A stretch of DNA of 64,000 bases from Dasyornis broadbenti (taxonomy: Eukaryota; Chordata; Aves; Passeriformes; Dasyornithidae). The notes beneath the pieces are model-generated. The model ran no database searches. It was not told where the DNA came from and was given only the letters and a program-made list of their open reading frames with translations. Below, in pieces: positions 50,797 to 63,893 of the stretch. Numbering within the stretch: position 1 is the first letter of the stretch; each line of letters starts with the position of its first letter. The stretch lies in assembly GCA_013397935.1 (NCBI GenBank), contig VZRN01004254.1, positions 2,489,846 through 2,553,845 on the forward strand. The letters run 5' to 3'. The position numbers and the translations under genes are program-made.

Positions 50797-52748
50797 CCTT
50801 CAGCAAGGTGCATCAATGAACCAGAGATTTCCTCAACAGATCATTTAGGAGTCTTGTGTGAAAGTTGTCCAGGACTATTGATTTTAGTCCAAGAAGCTGC
50901 TGCTTTGCATCTTCCGTTCTTTCCTCCAGGCCTTTTGGAAAGTGCCTTAGCACACTTATAACATGGAGACTGCATCAGGCATTTTTCAAAATAAAGAATA
51001 AAAATATTTTTTACCACTCATGGTGCTTTAAAATCACTTGTAACAATCTTACTGTCTCCATCTAGTGGCTTATATGATTAGCTCTTTTGCTATTGATACA
51101 CTAAAACCTTTTGATTGTCCTTTGCCTTGCCAACTACAGATTTTTCATTTCCTGTTTCTGGCTTTCCCTATAAATTTTCCATTCTTCTTACTTCTAACTA
51201 TATTGATTAGTATTTGATTCCTCTTTTATAATTTTGTTCCAAGTTGTATGTTAATTTCTAGTTATTCTCCTAAATTTGTGACTGAACCGGTAAAGATTGT
51301 TGGTAAAGTCTGCATTTTTCTAAACATGAAATGACTTTTTTAGTCATCTAGTGACCTCTAGTTATCTAAGGCAGCATCAATTTTCCTTCCAAGCCTTTCT
51401 AGCTCTGCTCTTTTCTTCCAAAACATTGCTGCTTCTATTTTTCCTTTAAGAAGTAAAATATCTTGAAATACAAAATATGTAAATGATTTTGTATGTATTC
51501 TGTTTGCTTGTATAGAATAAAAAAAATTTTAAAAAAATCTCTTTCCATACCCTTACGTACCTAATCCTGAAATAGTTCAAGATACAAGCATGAAAAAAAA
51601 ATCCTTCATTTTTTGATACTGTATAGCACTGTTCAAACAAGAAAAGGAAAAAAAAAATAGCAATGTGATATGATTTTATGTTTCCCAGTGATTATGAAGG
51701 CACTGAGCTGTGGTTTAGGTACATAGCTGCTAGTGGAAAATGCCAGCACGTGCAATCCCACTGTGAGTGGGTGCATAACAGTTTGCTTTTTATACAGGAT
51801 GGATCAGTGGCAGCAAGGCTGGAGCATAGACCTACAGCCAGGAAGGGGCACAAAGGGACACACACACTGCCAGCTGCACAACATTACAATTTCTCCTCTG
51901 CTTTGGGGAGCTGAGACACTTTGCAGCAGCCCCCAAAGCAATTGCAAGGTGCCAGCACCACATTTGCAACTAAGAACACACATGAGCTTAAGGAATGTCC
52001 TGCTTTAACTACCTTAAAAGACAGTACCTCAGCTGAAGTAGTCAGTGCTGCAGATGCCTCCTGAGGCAACTCATCCCATGATAATCTGAGAGGAGAAATT
52101 TCATCTCCAATGACTATAAAAACAATTAAATGAATCTCTTGGAAAACACAATCACTGTGTTTGAATTCCTCTTTCACATTCAAGGACAAGCTGTTTTGGC
52201 TAAAACTATCAAAGGAAATGCAAGTCCTAGGTGAGTAAGCTGCAATCTCTCAGAAAGTGCCATGCGAAAAAGGGAAGAAGACACAATGGTAGCAGACGAC
52301 ACTAATTTGAGGGTATAAAAGGATACAACTTACAGCACAGTGTTCAACTTTTCATGAGATTGTTTTGAAAAATCTGTATTGGATTTATTCACACCAGCAG
52401 TGAATTTGATAGGCCTGTCCAGGCGTAAGCATTTTACAATTCCACACATACAAGTTTCACAGCAGAGTGTAAGAAACAAATTGTCATGAAGGGAAAATAT
52501 TGGCAATATCTCGCTGTAGGTGGGATTTGTCTCAGAGGCTGACACTTCAGTTTTTATGTGTCTATTTGGGTGCCTACCTGCAGTCTGGATGTCTAGTTTC
52601 CCACCACAGTCAAAGCAGATCAAATTGATGTAGTCAACAAAGTCAGATGAGTTACTTATTATATCAGGAAGTAGACAACAGCTTTGGGTGGCCAAGCAGC
52701 TCTCCCAGCAACGTTAACTAGATTGACCGGAGTGTCACCAGTCCAAAC

Positions 52749-52776
52749 TGAGCTAGGTGCTTAGACACCTAGCTCA
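52749..52776. repeat. Perfect 11-bp inverted repeat (hairpin)
   Basis: Left arm TGAGCTAGGTG (52749-52759), loop CTTAGA, right arm CACCTAGCTCA (52766-52776). Both arms are exact. By chance, a perfect 11-bp stem with a 3-8 base loop is expected about 0.1 times in 64 kb of random sequence, so this one stands out. It may be the internal hairpin of an old short transposon; the arms resemble the AGGTGCCTA-type palindromes of old amniote MITE-like repeats, but I recall that only loosely. Confidence 0.6.
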
Positions 52777-55700
52777 CTCCTGGATACCTACACAAACACA
52801 TTCATACTCCACGAGTTGAATCCCACCCAAGGCTTCCAAATCCCTTAAACTATCTGGGACCCCTGCAGGTCTCTCATACCAATTGAAATTCAGCTCCATC
52901 TGGGATCATCACAGCACCAACCAACTGTGCTCAGCAACACTGAGCAGCACTTTAGAACAGAACATGAGACACACCTGCAAGTGAAGCAAGCATGTAATTT
53001 ATTCAAGAAGAGTTGAATTATCTCTTAAGGAATTAACTATAAATTAGTTTCCTCAGTGCATGGGGAAATTTCCTGGGCTCTTAAGTGACCCCAGAGTGCC
53101 TCAATATTTCACTCTGTGCAAAAAATTCAAAGATCAAAAATGTCTGTCTCAAAAATGTCAGGCACAGAAAAAAGTACCACTCTTGAATGACCAAGGTGGC
53201 ATCCTACAATAACCATGGTCTGCTAAAATCCCTGTATATTAACTTCAGCTATTCATGCTTACCCTTAAGAAAAAAAGGGGGAGCATGCCACAAAGTTGCT
53301 GCTAGGTGATATAGCCATTTTGTGTTAATACTGAACTGAAAAAGAATGTTAAAGTCATCCAGAAACTATTTCTTCTAATTTCAAGTACTCCAATACTCTT
53401 CTCCCAGGGGGAGCAGGAGGGTCTAACCACTTCTTAACATTCTGGCAATAGTGTTCAAATACAATCCTACCTGGCTTATAATAATTAACAGTAAAAGGAG
53501 AGTTTTCATCTCTGTTCCCACCTTTTGATCTTATTGACAGAGATTTCTGCCATTCTAATTTAGAATGTCATGTACAGCAAAAAACTCCTGACTGTATCTG
53601 TTCCTTTCTTGTTACATCTCTCTTCTGTACAGATTCCTTTTGATCTGCCATACCTTTGAATTAAATTATGAGATTTGAAAACACCCTGCCATAATAGCAG
53701 CCTATAAGTAATTCTGTTTCCCACAGCTGAACAAAAAGACTGTATCCCAAGGCTATGTACCCTCTTTGACACAGACACTGAAAAGTTCATCTCAATACAA
53801 ATAGGTCACAATTTATTTATGCCAATGTACTTAGAAAATTAATAATTTTGAAATGTAACAGCGTAAATAGGTGGTGTGGCTATTTTTAGGTAATTCAGTT
53901 ACTTGATTTTTAATTTTCTGCTCAATAGCAGTTATAATAAGCCTAGTTACTCTAGGTGCCTAAATACGTATATAGAGACAGAAAATATTGGTCTAAGTCC
54001 TCAAAGAATTTTTTTTTTCTCTGCACTGTGTGGCTGAACAGCATACAATAGATGAAGATGCATCTCATAGCTTCACTTCATACTCCTACAAAGCATTACA
54101 ACTGAAAGAATTTCAGCTATGTTTGAAAGCCACAGCCCTATCTCTCCAGACTGTAGATATGAGACCACTGTTCCAAGTGTACTGACTGTCTATGGATCCA
54201 TCTTGTACAGGAGGACTTTGTTATGCCAACACCATAACGGCCTGAAAGTGTTCATGGAGGAAGAGCTGGCTGTAGGGGTCTGTATCTCTGCTGAGCCCTG
54301 AGCAAGGGTCTGCAGATAGCAAAGCGGAAGATACAGGATGGTATCCTGGACTGCTACGCTCACTTCTTCTGCTGATCCTCTGTTTTCTCTGTATATAAGA
54401 AAGTGATTGTCATTTCATGAACACTTACGTTCTAACTGCTCAGACAGTTGACTGCAATGGAAAAGTGACTTCTAGTTTATCTGTGGGTTGCATTGATTTG
54501 GAAGTTCAGTTTTGTGCAATGGAAAACTGCATCACTTATAGAAAAGCTTTCATGGAAAATAGTGTAAGAAACAGAAGGTCTCAGTAAAACCATTTAATGC
54601 AGAAGTCCGCAGTACCTATTTTATCCTGCTAAAGATATTTTATCATGTTCTCTAAGTCGCTGATACTTTTTGTACTGATACACTTTTCATTACTTATCTA
54701 CCACTTCCTTCCTTAATCACTGTCCACCAGAGCATTTAATTAAGTAATTATTTGTACCAAGAGTAACTGTCTATACATTAAAATCCACTGGGCCATGCTT
54801 CATCTTCATTTACATCCTTTAAAACCAACGACTTTAAGAACAAATTCAGGAAGTACTGAGCACAAGTAGTGCAATGTTGCTTAAAGCATATACACACATA
54901 TTTATATTCAGCCTTGTGCACACACAAATGCATGCAGTGTAACATGACAACGCTAGATGCTTTCTCAAGTGTATAATTAACTTGCTGCACAGGTCAAAAC
55001 CCACATTAAGATTCCAGTTTCCTCTTTTTTTCTTTCTTATTCCTGCTCAACAAGGCGATATTTTTTTCATCATTGGATATGAAGCCAATCAAAGGGCAGA
55101 ATTAGGAGTGATAAAATTTGCACTCTATTGTGTTACTTTTTACTTCCTATTCACTATGCCAGAGACATTTGATTAGAATGAGGAAGTTAAATTATAATGC
55201 TCAACATTTTAGCTCATTACAGTATGATAAGTGTTAGGAATTGCTCTTAGTAAAGTCACAGTGGGTTCATGCTCATTGCTGCTCGGCATAAAAAATGTCA
55301 GGCTATTCCTCTGTCTTCTGGGCCTCATAGCTGTACTGGTCAGGTTAGGAACCTATTTGCATTGAATATCCCAAACAATGCATGGGGTAAGATAAAAGTA
55401 GTTTTTGTCAGGGTCGTTTGAGATGGTCTTGCCCTGGGTAAAAGTCCAGTGGAACCACCTGAGGGATGGGAAGATTAGCTCTAGATAGAGGCTAGCCGGC
55501 AATTCTGCGGGCTATGCAAGTCTTGTCCCCCTTATGCAAGGATTAGTATCCACAGTTCCATAGTACGTGCTTTACCTCCCATCATCACCCATTCCCTACA
55601 GGAACTGGGGCTACTGTCTCCGAGACACCTGCTGAGTACTTTAACAGGCTTGGGATTTGATCAACTTCTGTCTGATGCTAGGAATGTTTCAAATTAAGAC

Positions 55701-58700
55701 TCCACCAGAGCAAACAATGAAAGACCATCTTCGGGTTAAGTCTCTCATGTCAATGTGTCATCAAGGATAGGGAAAACCAAAGGAAAATGCCTTGGTCTGA
55801 ATCAAGACAATTAAAACTGTCTCCAATGTCCATGTAACCTATTTATTAGGCTACTGTTTGGTTTGGTTTTTTTTCCCAGGGATAAAAATGCAAGCTCACT
55901 ATTAAAATAGAATTCTTAACTGAGAAAATTTATCACAAAAGTGGATAGGTTCCTGCTAATTGAAATTTTTATTATAAGCAATAAAATGGGAGTGTGAGTT
56001 ATTCTCATCTGCCTCTGTAAAGGGAATCAAAATATACTGATGCTTTAAAAAAAAGATAATTATTGACTTTCCACTGGAGTTAGATAATTTTAATATAAAA
56101 TCCAGAAAATTAGAGATTCAGATAAGTTTGAAGTAACAATAATCACAGAAAAGCACAGTTTAGAGGCTTCAAGGTATTTTATCATAAATACTTTCTTTGC
56201 ATGAAAGTTACAAAAAATAATACCTAGCAACAGTCAAATAGCAAACTCAAAGAATCAGATTTTTCTTTACATATTATATGATTACTTAATCTGGTTTTCC
56301 AGTTCAGAAATAGATGCACTGGTGGTTTGGTCCTGCTGTTGCTCATACTACATATTTCATAATTTTTCTGCTACAGTCTTTTGCCCTTTTGTAGAGTCAT
56401 TTTAAACTTTACATTGAATATTTTCTAAGGGAAGGTCAGATCTGAGAAGCTACAAATGGAATAACCTTTGCTCTTCCTTCCTTGACTAACATGTATTCAA
56501 GCCTACCAGGAGATTTTCTAAAATGACAAATGCAAGAATGACTGACTGAACAAGAAACACCTATTACTTGGAAAAGGGACATCACAGGAGTTGCAATAGT
56601 TTTTACCTAAAATTTGTGAAGTATGTAATTTATGGAACTATAAGAAAGGCAGATGTAAATTACTACTACTATACATATGTACATATTTTTGAACGCACCA
56701 GAAAAGCCAAATTATGAGATAATAAGAGCATATTACATGAGTCATCAGAGCCTGTACATTGCAAGAGAGGGATAATTAGTCATTTCTGATGACTGGTTAA
56801 ATACTATGAATAGCATTTCACTGTCATTCCGGGGTCACACCATGACATTCTTATAGAACAAATAAATCCTTTAAAGAGGGACAGTTTGATTGTAAAGTTT
56901 CTCCTGTGGAAAGCATCACTGTACAAAGAGCTCTCCCTTTTTAATCCCAGCTAGAGACTCTTTCAACTCAGCAAGGTAAATGACCCTCACTCATCAACAG
57001 CAAAATACTGTCACCTTTTGAGATGTTCCCCCCATCAGTGCCAAGACATGCTTCTCAGAATTAATCTTTCTGTAACCTGACTGCTGAAGTCCTAATTTAC
57101 CAGACTTGAGGCACTCATAATATAAAAGGATCAAAGGACATTAGCATTTATGATATGACATTAATATTTTTGCAAAAGCTGTTGCAGTTTCCAGTAGCTG
57201 ATTTTAAAAGATATGAAGTAGTATATCCCTGTTTTGATCATGAAATGTGGGTTAAAAATATAATAAAAGAGATTAGTTAGTGACAGAAAAAAGGCTGAAT
57301 CCCTGGAGCTCTTGGCTCTAAGGCAGCATTCAGCTCACAACATCCCTCATCATATGAACAAAAAAACAACTGTGAGAAAGTGTATATAAAACCTGTACTA
57401 ATTACTTTTAATGCTGAAAGAATATACACAAAATGGTTTACTATTCATACAAAAACACTGACTCACATTTCCTTACACTGTGTTCACAGGACAAAAATGG
57501 GTCATTTTCTCCTGGTAAAGATTTTGTAAGACTGTCAAAGTTACATTGGGGTGAACTTGACCCAAATTGTGTCAGGAACAGGGTTGTGCTGCTAATAAAG
57601 GAAAAGGTCTGTTCACTGTGACACTACTGAGCAGTTTAAAAGAAAAAAAAAAGATCTTGTAAACAATTGTTGTCAGCTTTCAAATGTAATTTTATAAAAC
57701 TCCTGTGGCCTTCAGACACGTTACATTTTCATCCTTATCACCACATTAAATCACATTGCCAATAATGTCTTTGGGAGGAATTTGAATTCTTCAGGCTTGA
57801 ATTTAATTACATTATGTAAACTAGAAAATGTCTTTAACGTGCTTTGAGGGAATAGCTTATCTCAGAAATTGTTAAATTCTATTTTGTTTAAAATATTTAC
57901 ATTTTGATAACTTCATTCTGCTGCATATACCATTTATTGATCTTTCTCAGGAATTCATTTTCAATATAATACATTCTATTTATTTCCCATAAACCCTTGA
58001 CTATACTAGAACATATTCTTACACAGCTTTTAAGGAAACAGTAAATTAACAAGTTTTTGAGAGCATAAACATTTTATTTTATAGCAGTAATAAGATAGGG
58101 ACATGCACCCTTACACCTATATTTTTCTTTTCTCTGGACACAGTACTTTACTCCACACCCTGGAACATAGCAATACTACCTTAGTTGAAATTTTTCACAG
58201 CAAAAATATCGTTATGTTGTCTGCTATCTGCATATGGAAGTTTTTTCTTTCTATATTACAACTCATTTACTATGCAATTTGACTCATTCTGTATATGTTT
58301 TGTTCTTGTGTGGTTTTTTGTTTTGTTTATTTTGTAGGGAATTTTGAAGTATTTTCAGGTGCTCTCTTTGTCACTCATCTCCTGATTTCTCTCTCTTCTG
58401 AATCTTCCTCCCCCAGTCCTTCTCCCTTTTCTCTCATACTTACACCTATGGCAGTGTTAACTGCATTTTCAGACACTATCAAAGTATATTTTTTTCCCTT
58501 TCATATTTAGTTCACAGAACACATCTATAGATGTGAAAGAATTTTACAGCCAGTCAAGCCAAGACTCACTTCTACCTGCACTTGAATGAAGCTCTTGAAA
58601 AGCATGAAAGTACAATTCTAATTAGGAGAGGAGGATTGCAAGCAAGTATTGCATAGAATTTCATCATGTAATACAAAAAATACATACATCCAACAAAGGC

Positions 58701-61700
58701 ACATAGATTTTCACACCATTTCTAATTCCTAAAGTTTAGGAAACCAGATCAATTAAAAAAAAAAAAAAAAAGAAGAAAAAAAAATTTAAAAAAAAGATTC
58801 TCACTTGATGTTAGCAAAGTACCATTTCCAGAATACAGAATCCATGGCCAACTCTCCTGTAAACTGAGCATAAGGAAACAGTGCCGTGAGAAGTCTTGTC
58901 TAGTACCACCCCTTATCAAGGTCTGGCTTTAAACTGCATTGTTGCAAGTAATAGCATCCTGCCAATATTTTGCTATTTTTCTAAAGATAATAAATCTCCC
59001 CTATCAATACCCTGGCAAAACCCCCAATTAAATTCACTGGTAGGGTGATCTCAGCTAAGCAACAGGGGAAAAAAAAAAAAAATAAAAAAGGAAGAAATGA
59101 AGGTTTACTGCATTCAGAGTGTGGAGATGGTTTTCAGCTGGATGTTTCCATGGAGTAAATAGAGTTCAGCTGCACACCACATCTGCTCTGGCACAAATAT
59201 GTCTGAGAAGGGACATGGGTTTGGCCAAAAAGGGCACGTTTTGCTCAGTTTTGGATTCTAGTGCATTTCCAATGGTTAAAGTATATGCCAGACAGTTTTG
59301 GAAGCTTCCTAAGTGGAACATACAGATGAGCAAACATATCAGTATGTCTAATAAACAGAGCTCATTGCAAATATTGACATTCAAGTATTCTATATGCTTT
59401 GGGGATTTCTGTTATTTCATTAAGTGCTTGATAATCTAGAAGAAAATCCCCACTTTCACAGGTTTCAAGCAATTTAAAGAAAAAGTATTCGGTTTCCACA
59501 GCATTAAAACCCAAAAGTCATGCAAAATAAGTTCAAATAAATAAAATCAAACTTGCCCGTTAATCTTTTTAAAGCTTTGTACTTATAAATTATATTAAAT
59601 CCTGGACTATGCTTTTTGTTTGTCTCTTTGAGTTAGGTCCTCTTACAGAAGATATGCAATAGCTATTATTTGAAAAAGACAGAATAATTTTACAGTTTGC
59701 TATCAGAATATGCTTTAAATATAACCCAGGCTTGCTTTTGGGCAACTATCTGTCTAAAAGTTCTTCCAACAATAAGCAAGAGTATATAATTTTAAGTGTA
59801 TATGCGTATGAAGACATGAAAGACTCCAGCTCCCACTTTCTTCAAGAACTTGACAATGTAATTTTTGTAAACACCCCCCAGAAATGCCCAGGTGGCTTCT
59901 ATCAGCTGAGCCACATTCTTTGCACCTAGAAAATTGCCATGAAAATAACCATAAAATTCTTTGGCAAAATCGACGTTGGTCCTTACATGTGCTCTGTACA
60001 GAGAGGCAGCTGATGACTCACACAAAATGGCCTGTCATGTCTAAGTAGCACAGTTCTGTTAAATAACTAACACATTTGGAAACTAGTCATGGCACTGAGC
60101 TACAGATTCTCAGTCATGACCGGACTCTCTGCATGTGTTTGTGGTTTAAACAGCTTCAGCAAAATAGTCTTTGTAAGTCTGGATCAGAAACAAAACCCTC
60201 CAAAGAACATCTGCTGCCTTGGTTGGATCATCTCATATGAGGTACTACAAACCCAGCATCACAGTCCTGATGGGCTGACACAGGGACTAGATCAGCTCCA
60301 ATGAAGATATAAAACTCAAGCTTCTGACAAACTCTTTTGAACTAAGAGGAAATCCTCCAGAAAAAAAGAAAAAAGAAAAAAAAGTTTGCCAGACTTGAAA
60401 CAAACACCCCATAAGTAATATCTATTTTGTTACACCATGCTACCGGTAAAACAATAGTCCATAAAATGGATAGACACAGTAGCTGAGAGTGCATGCAGCT
60501 TTCTTTCAAAGCAATGCAGTAACTTCATTTGCCTGGAACACACCTGACATGAACACAGGAACACAGGAAAGGTTAATGAAGAACCAGAGACATTGGGATG
60601 CCAATGTGCAGCCTTAGGTGTTCACACTACTGCGTCTGAGCTAGCCCTCTCAGCTTGACAATAGAGACAAAAGGCACTCAAACTCGATTCAGCCTATAGC
60701 AGATCATATGATGAATCATTCTTTGAAGCATTCATGTTGATTTTGTTCCCTCTCCTATGTCAAAGAAAGAATAAACAGGTTGGGTGTGGTTCTGAAATAC
60801 AGAAGCCTAAATTTCCTTTCAAATCATCTCTCCTGTTAACATTGAGCCAATGCATGAAAATCATCCTTCAAGCCAAACTAACACAAACAAGCCCTTCATT
60901 TAAGTTTTCTTGAATATGCAGATTAACCTAACTGGTAGTGGATTTTTTTTTTGTCTACCCCCTATAATTATCTTTATAGACCAACATTTTTGCCATCCTT
61001 TAACAAGAGGGGAACCACATATGGTGATTATTCACCTTCTCTGTGACTGGATCTATAAGTTCTCAAAAAAGGATCAATTTGGTACATATTTTATAGGGTT
61101 CTCGAAGAGTGAGGAGAGAAACATCGGACTTGACGTCCTTTTAAACTTCCATGGCTGAAGCCGTGCCATTATGATCTCTGCCTCTACTTCACAAGTGCTC
61201 TCCAAGACCATAGTATACAAAAAAGTAATTTAAGGTATGTAACAAAAAACAAAGAATGGAGTATAACCTATAATCAAAAGTTCCCAGAACTTATTTTTCA
61301 AAGCAGTCAGGAAGGCTCACATAGATGGCTTTTATCCTCATTCTCTAAACCCACAAATTTTATTAACTGGAGACTGATAAAGTAGTATATGCATTGAGGA
61401 GCTTCAAAAATTGCTGTGAGTACCAGCAAGTCACTTGGTCAAAAGATACAGAAAAGTTTATGGTTATAAGATGTGATATATGGATCCAAACATAGAGGAC
61501 TTGAAAGCCAACAGTGAAATGAACAATTACATGGCATGTCTTTTTAGTCATGACCAGAGAGAGGGATTAACATCCATCACAGACTTCTGCTCTTGTGCAG
61601 AACATAGGGAGCCAAAAGAGCAATCCACAGATGTGCCTTGCAATAGAATGAGACATAAGGAGGAAAAAAAACCAAAAAAAGTAAAAAACAGCAAGCCCAA

Positions 61701-62015
61701 AAGACTTTCAAATATTGTTTTGGAAAAGGCAGAAAAGACAATTTATTAAAACAAGCACAGATGAGAGAGCCTCCAGGGACTAGATTTATAATAATTACTA
61801 CCTCTACTGACAGCTTCTTGCCTTTTAAACTTTGAAGAAAAGGATGTGGGAGAAGGTCACACACAAGAAAACATTTGTCATCCAAGAGGCTGTCCTCCAT
61901 TTCTATGATAAAATAATTTCACTTACAATACATTGCAAAGCAATGGACTTCAGTTCCCAAATTATGCTCTATAAACATGAATCATAGTGGAAAAGTGCAC
62001 TCTCATTTATTCCCC

Positions 62016-62025
62016 NNNNNNNNNN
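62016..62025. other. Assembly gap (10 N)
   Basis: Ten unknown bases shortly before a run of C. Hard-to-sequence pyrimidine-rich DNA is the likely cause. The 151- and 108-codon open frames that cross the gap are not meaningful, because the gap length is arbitrary. Confidence 0.9.
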
Positions 62026-62039
62026 CCTCTCCGTTTCTT

Positions 62040-62055
62040 CCCCCCCCCCCCCCCC
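62040..62055. repeat. C16 homopolymer
   Basis: Sixteen C residues inside a pyrimidine-only stretch that begins right after the gap. G-runs on the complementary strand would stall polymerases, which fits the gap beside it. Confidence 0.85.
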
Positions 62056-63173
62056 ACTCTTTCATGCTCACCATTGTTTCTTCAACTCTTTCATTTAGGT
62101 GCATTTTTGGTTCGTGCTCATGTGAAAAAAATAAAAGCCCCAAACTCCCACAAACCAAATGTCTGGGACAAGCAAGTGAAAGACTGTACAAAAAAATTGA
62201 AACAGCCTCTCTCTATTATGCTTGTTTCCTGTCACAACCTATTTGGCAGGATTCAGCCAGGACTGCAGTGGTCATGTGCTGCTATTGGAATGATCTCTCT
62301 CTCTGGCCTTTAGTCTTTTGTCTGAGAAAAGGTGTGTCCCAGGGAAAGGGTCTCAAAAAAATGTTCAGTTTACCATGCATAAATTGTACTCAGGTAGAGA
62401 AATGCCACACTTGCTCTAGGAGGCCAAATTAAAATTTCCTGGTTTTACTTCCGATTCCCAATTCAACAATAATGCTGATGCTACATCACATTTCACTGTG
62501 CTGGATGCAGTCCCTGAAAGAATATCTGTTTTAAATTAGCAGAAACTAAATGGTTAATACAGTATTGATTGCAAAGAAGTTTGTGAGTAGAGAGTTGCCA
62601 ACGTCTTGGTTGCCGTACCTTATCAACAGTCAGGTCTCTGAGAGATTCATTTGATGCCTCATACAAATCAACTACCTCATACATACTTTAACAAGATTTA
62701 ATGTATGTTCTTCTAACAGAGCAAGGTACTGAGGATAAAATATGTGTCCACCAAAAGAAATAATTTTTCCCTGTTCCGGAATTTCTCATGTAGGTATATA
62801 ATCACTTGTATTCTGACCACCTGACCACACACTGAGAGTTCATTAGTTTTATATGTAATGCTCTTATTTCTATTTATAAAGCCATGCAAAAATTCAATAC
62901 AAATACAGTTTGTGTCTAAGTATAACCCATTTGTAACCCATCTTGAATTGAAAAATCACCTTTGTATTCCGATGTGACATCACTGAGCCGGACTATGCAA
63001 ACCATTTTAGAGCAGCTTTAGGAATGCGTTTTAGCTACATGATAAAGATTAAAGAATATAATCCAAAGTGGCTGCTACACTACAAACACAGCCATTTTTG
63101 ACAACTCCTTTATTGTTGCTTATATACAATCACAATTACTTTCAAATATTTTCTTTCTTTAGAGGGAAAGAGT

Positions 63174-63190
63174 AAAAAAAAAAAAAAAAA
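63174..63190. repeat. A17 homopolymer
   Basis: Seventeen A residues preceded by GGGAAAGAGT. Simple repeat; no element body recognised upstream. Confidence 0.85.
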
Positions 63191-63893
63191 GATGCATTAG
63201 ATTAAACACTTTTTAAATTTCATGTCCAATCTAGGACCACCGTGAAAGCCCCAGTCAGCTTCAAAGCCACAATCTTGGAAGAATCATCTTTTACTCCGCC
63301 AAAAGTTAAATATAGGGACATGGATTCGAAGGAATTTTTCAAGGCCATTTTCTCTATCTCAGAAGCTAAAGTTGTTCCCAAAATAATTTGATTGACATGC
63401 ATAGACTGAAAATATAGATGGCAGGCAAGTCTCACAGAATACATTTTTGCCCCTAGCAGATGTTACAGACCTCACTACGGACTTATCAGGATTACCAGAC
63501 TAATTTAGCTGACAATCTGTATCTTTTGTACAGGTGCTTATCAGTCTGGCATAAGAGTATTATCACTTAGTATAGTTTGGGTATTAACAGCTAGCAGCTC
63601 TTTAGAACATATTTTTCTAGTACCAGGTTGATTTTGGTTTTTCTATCATATTAAGTAAAGACAAAAAAATATCACTTTTAGCATAAATTTCTCAACTATA
63701 AAGTTGCCACCAAGTTCCCTTAAATCAACTTGCTAGAGCATGGCAATTATTTTTAACACTGTTTCCCTAGTTTCTACTTTTTTTCTCTGATACACTCACC
63801 CTGATTAATATAAAGTTTCAAGCAACAGACAAGGAGAGCTAAACCAAAGTTAACAGTGGATTTCTTAGTGTCTAATTCAGCCAAGCTTATGAA

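Larger units (their letters stand above)
45111..63893. other. Unique AT-rich non-coding DNA
   Basis: No gene recognised. Open frames reach 121 codons (minus, 52330-52695) without a family signature. The stretch holds a G/T-rich tract at 50671-50796, a perfect 11-bp hairpin at 52749-52776, A runs at 58755-58771, 59069-59082 and 63174-63190, and a gap beside a C16 run at 62016-62055. The part at about 56740-56900 looks motif-dense. Confidence 0.7.

Noticed and set aside
50677..50961. Trp/Phe/Val-rich plus-strand frame looking like a membrane protein
   Set aside because: It is produced by the G/T-rich low-complexity tract.
61977..62432. 151-codon frame near the second gap
   Set aside because: It crosses ten N of arbitrary length and a C homopolymer, so the frame is meaningless.
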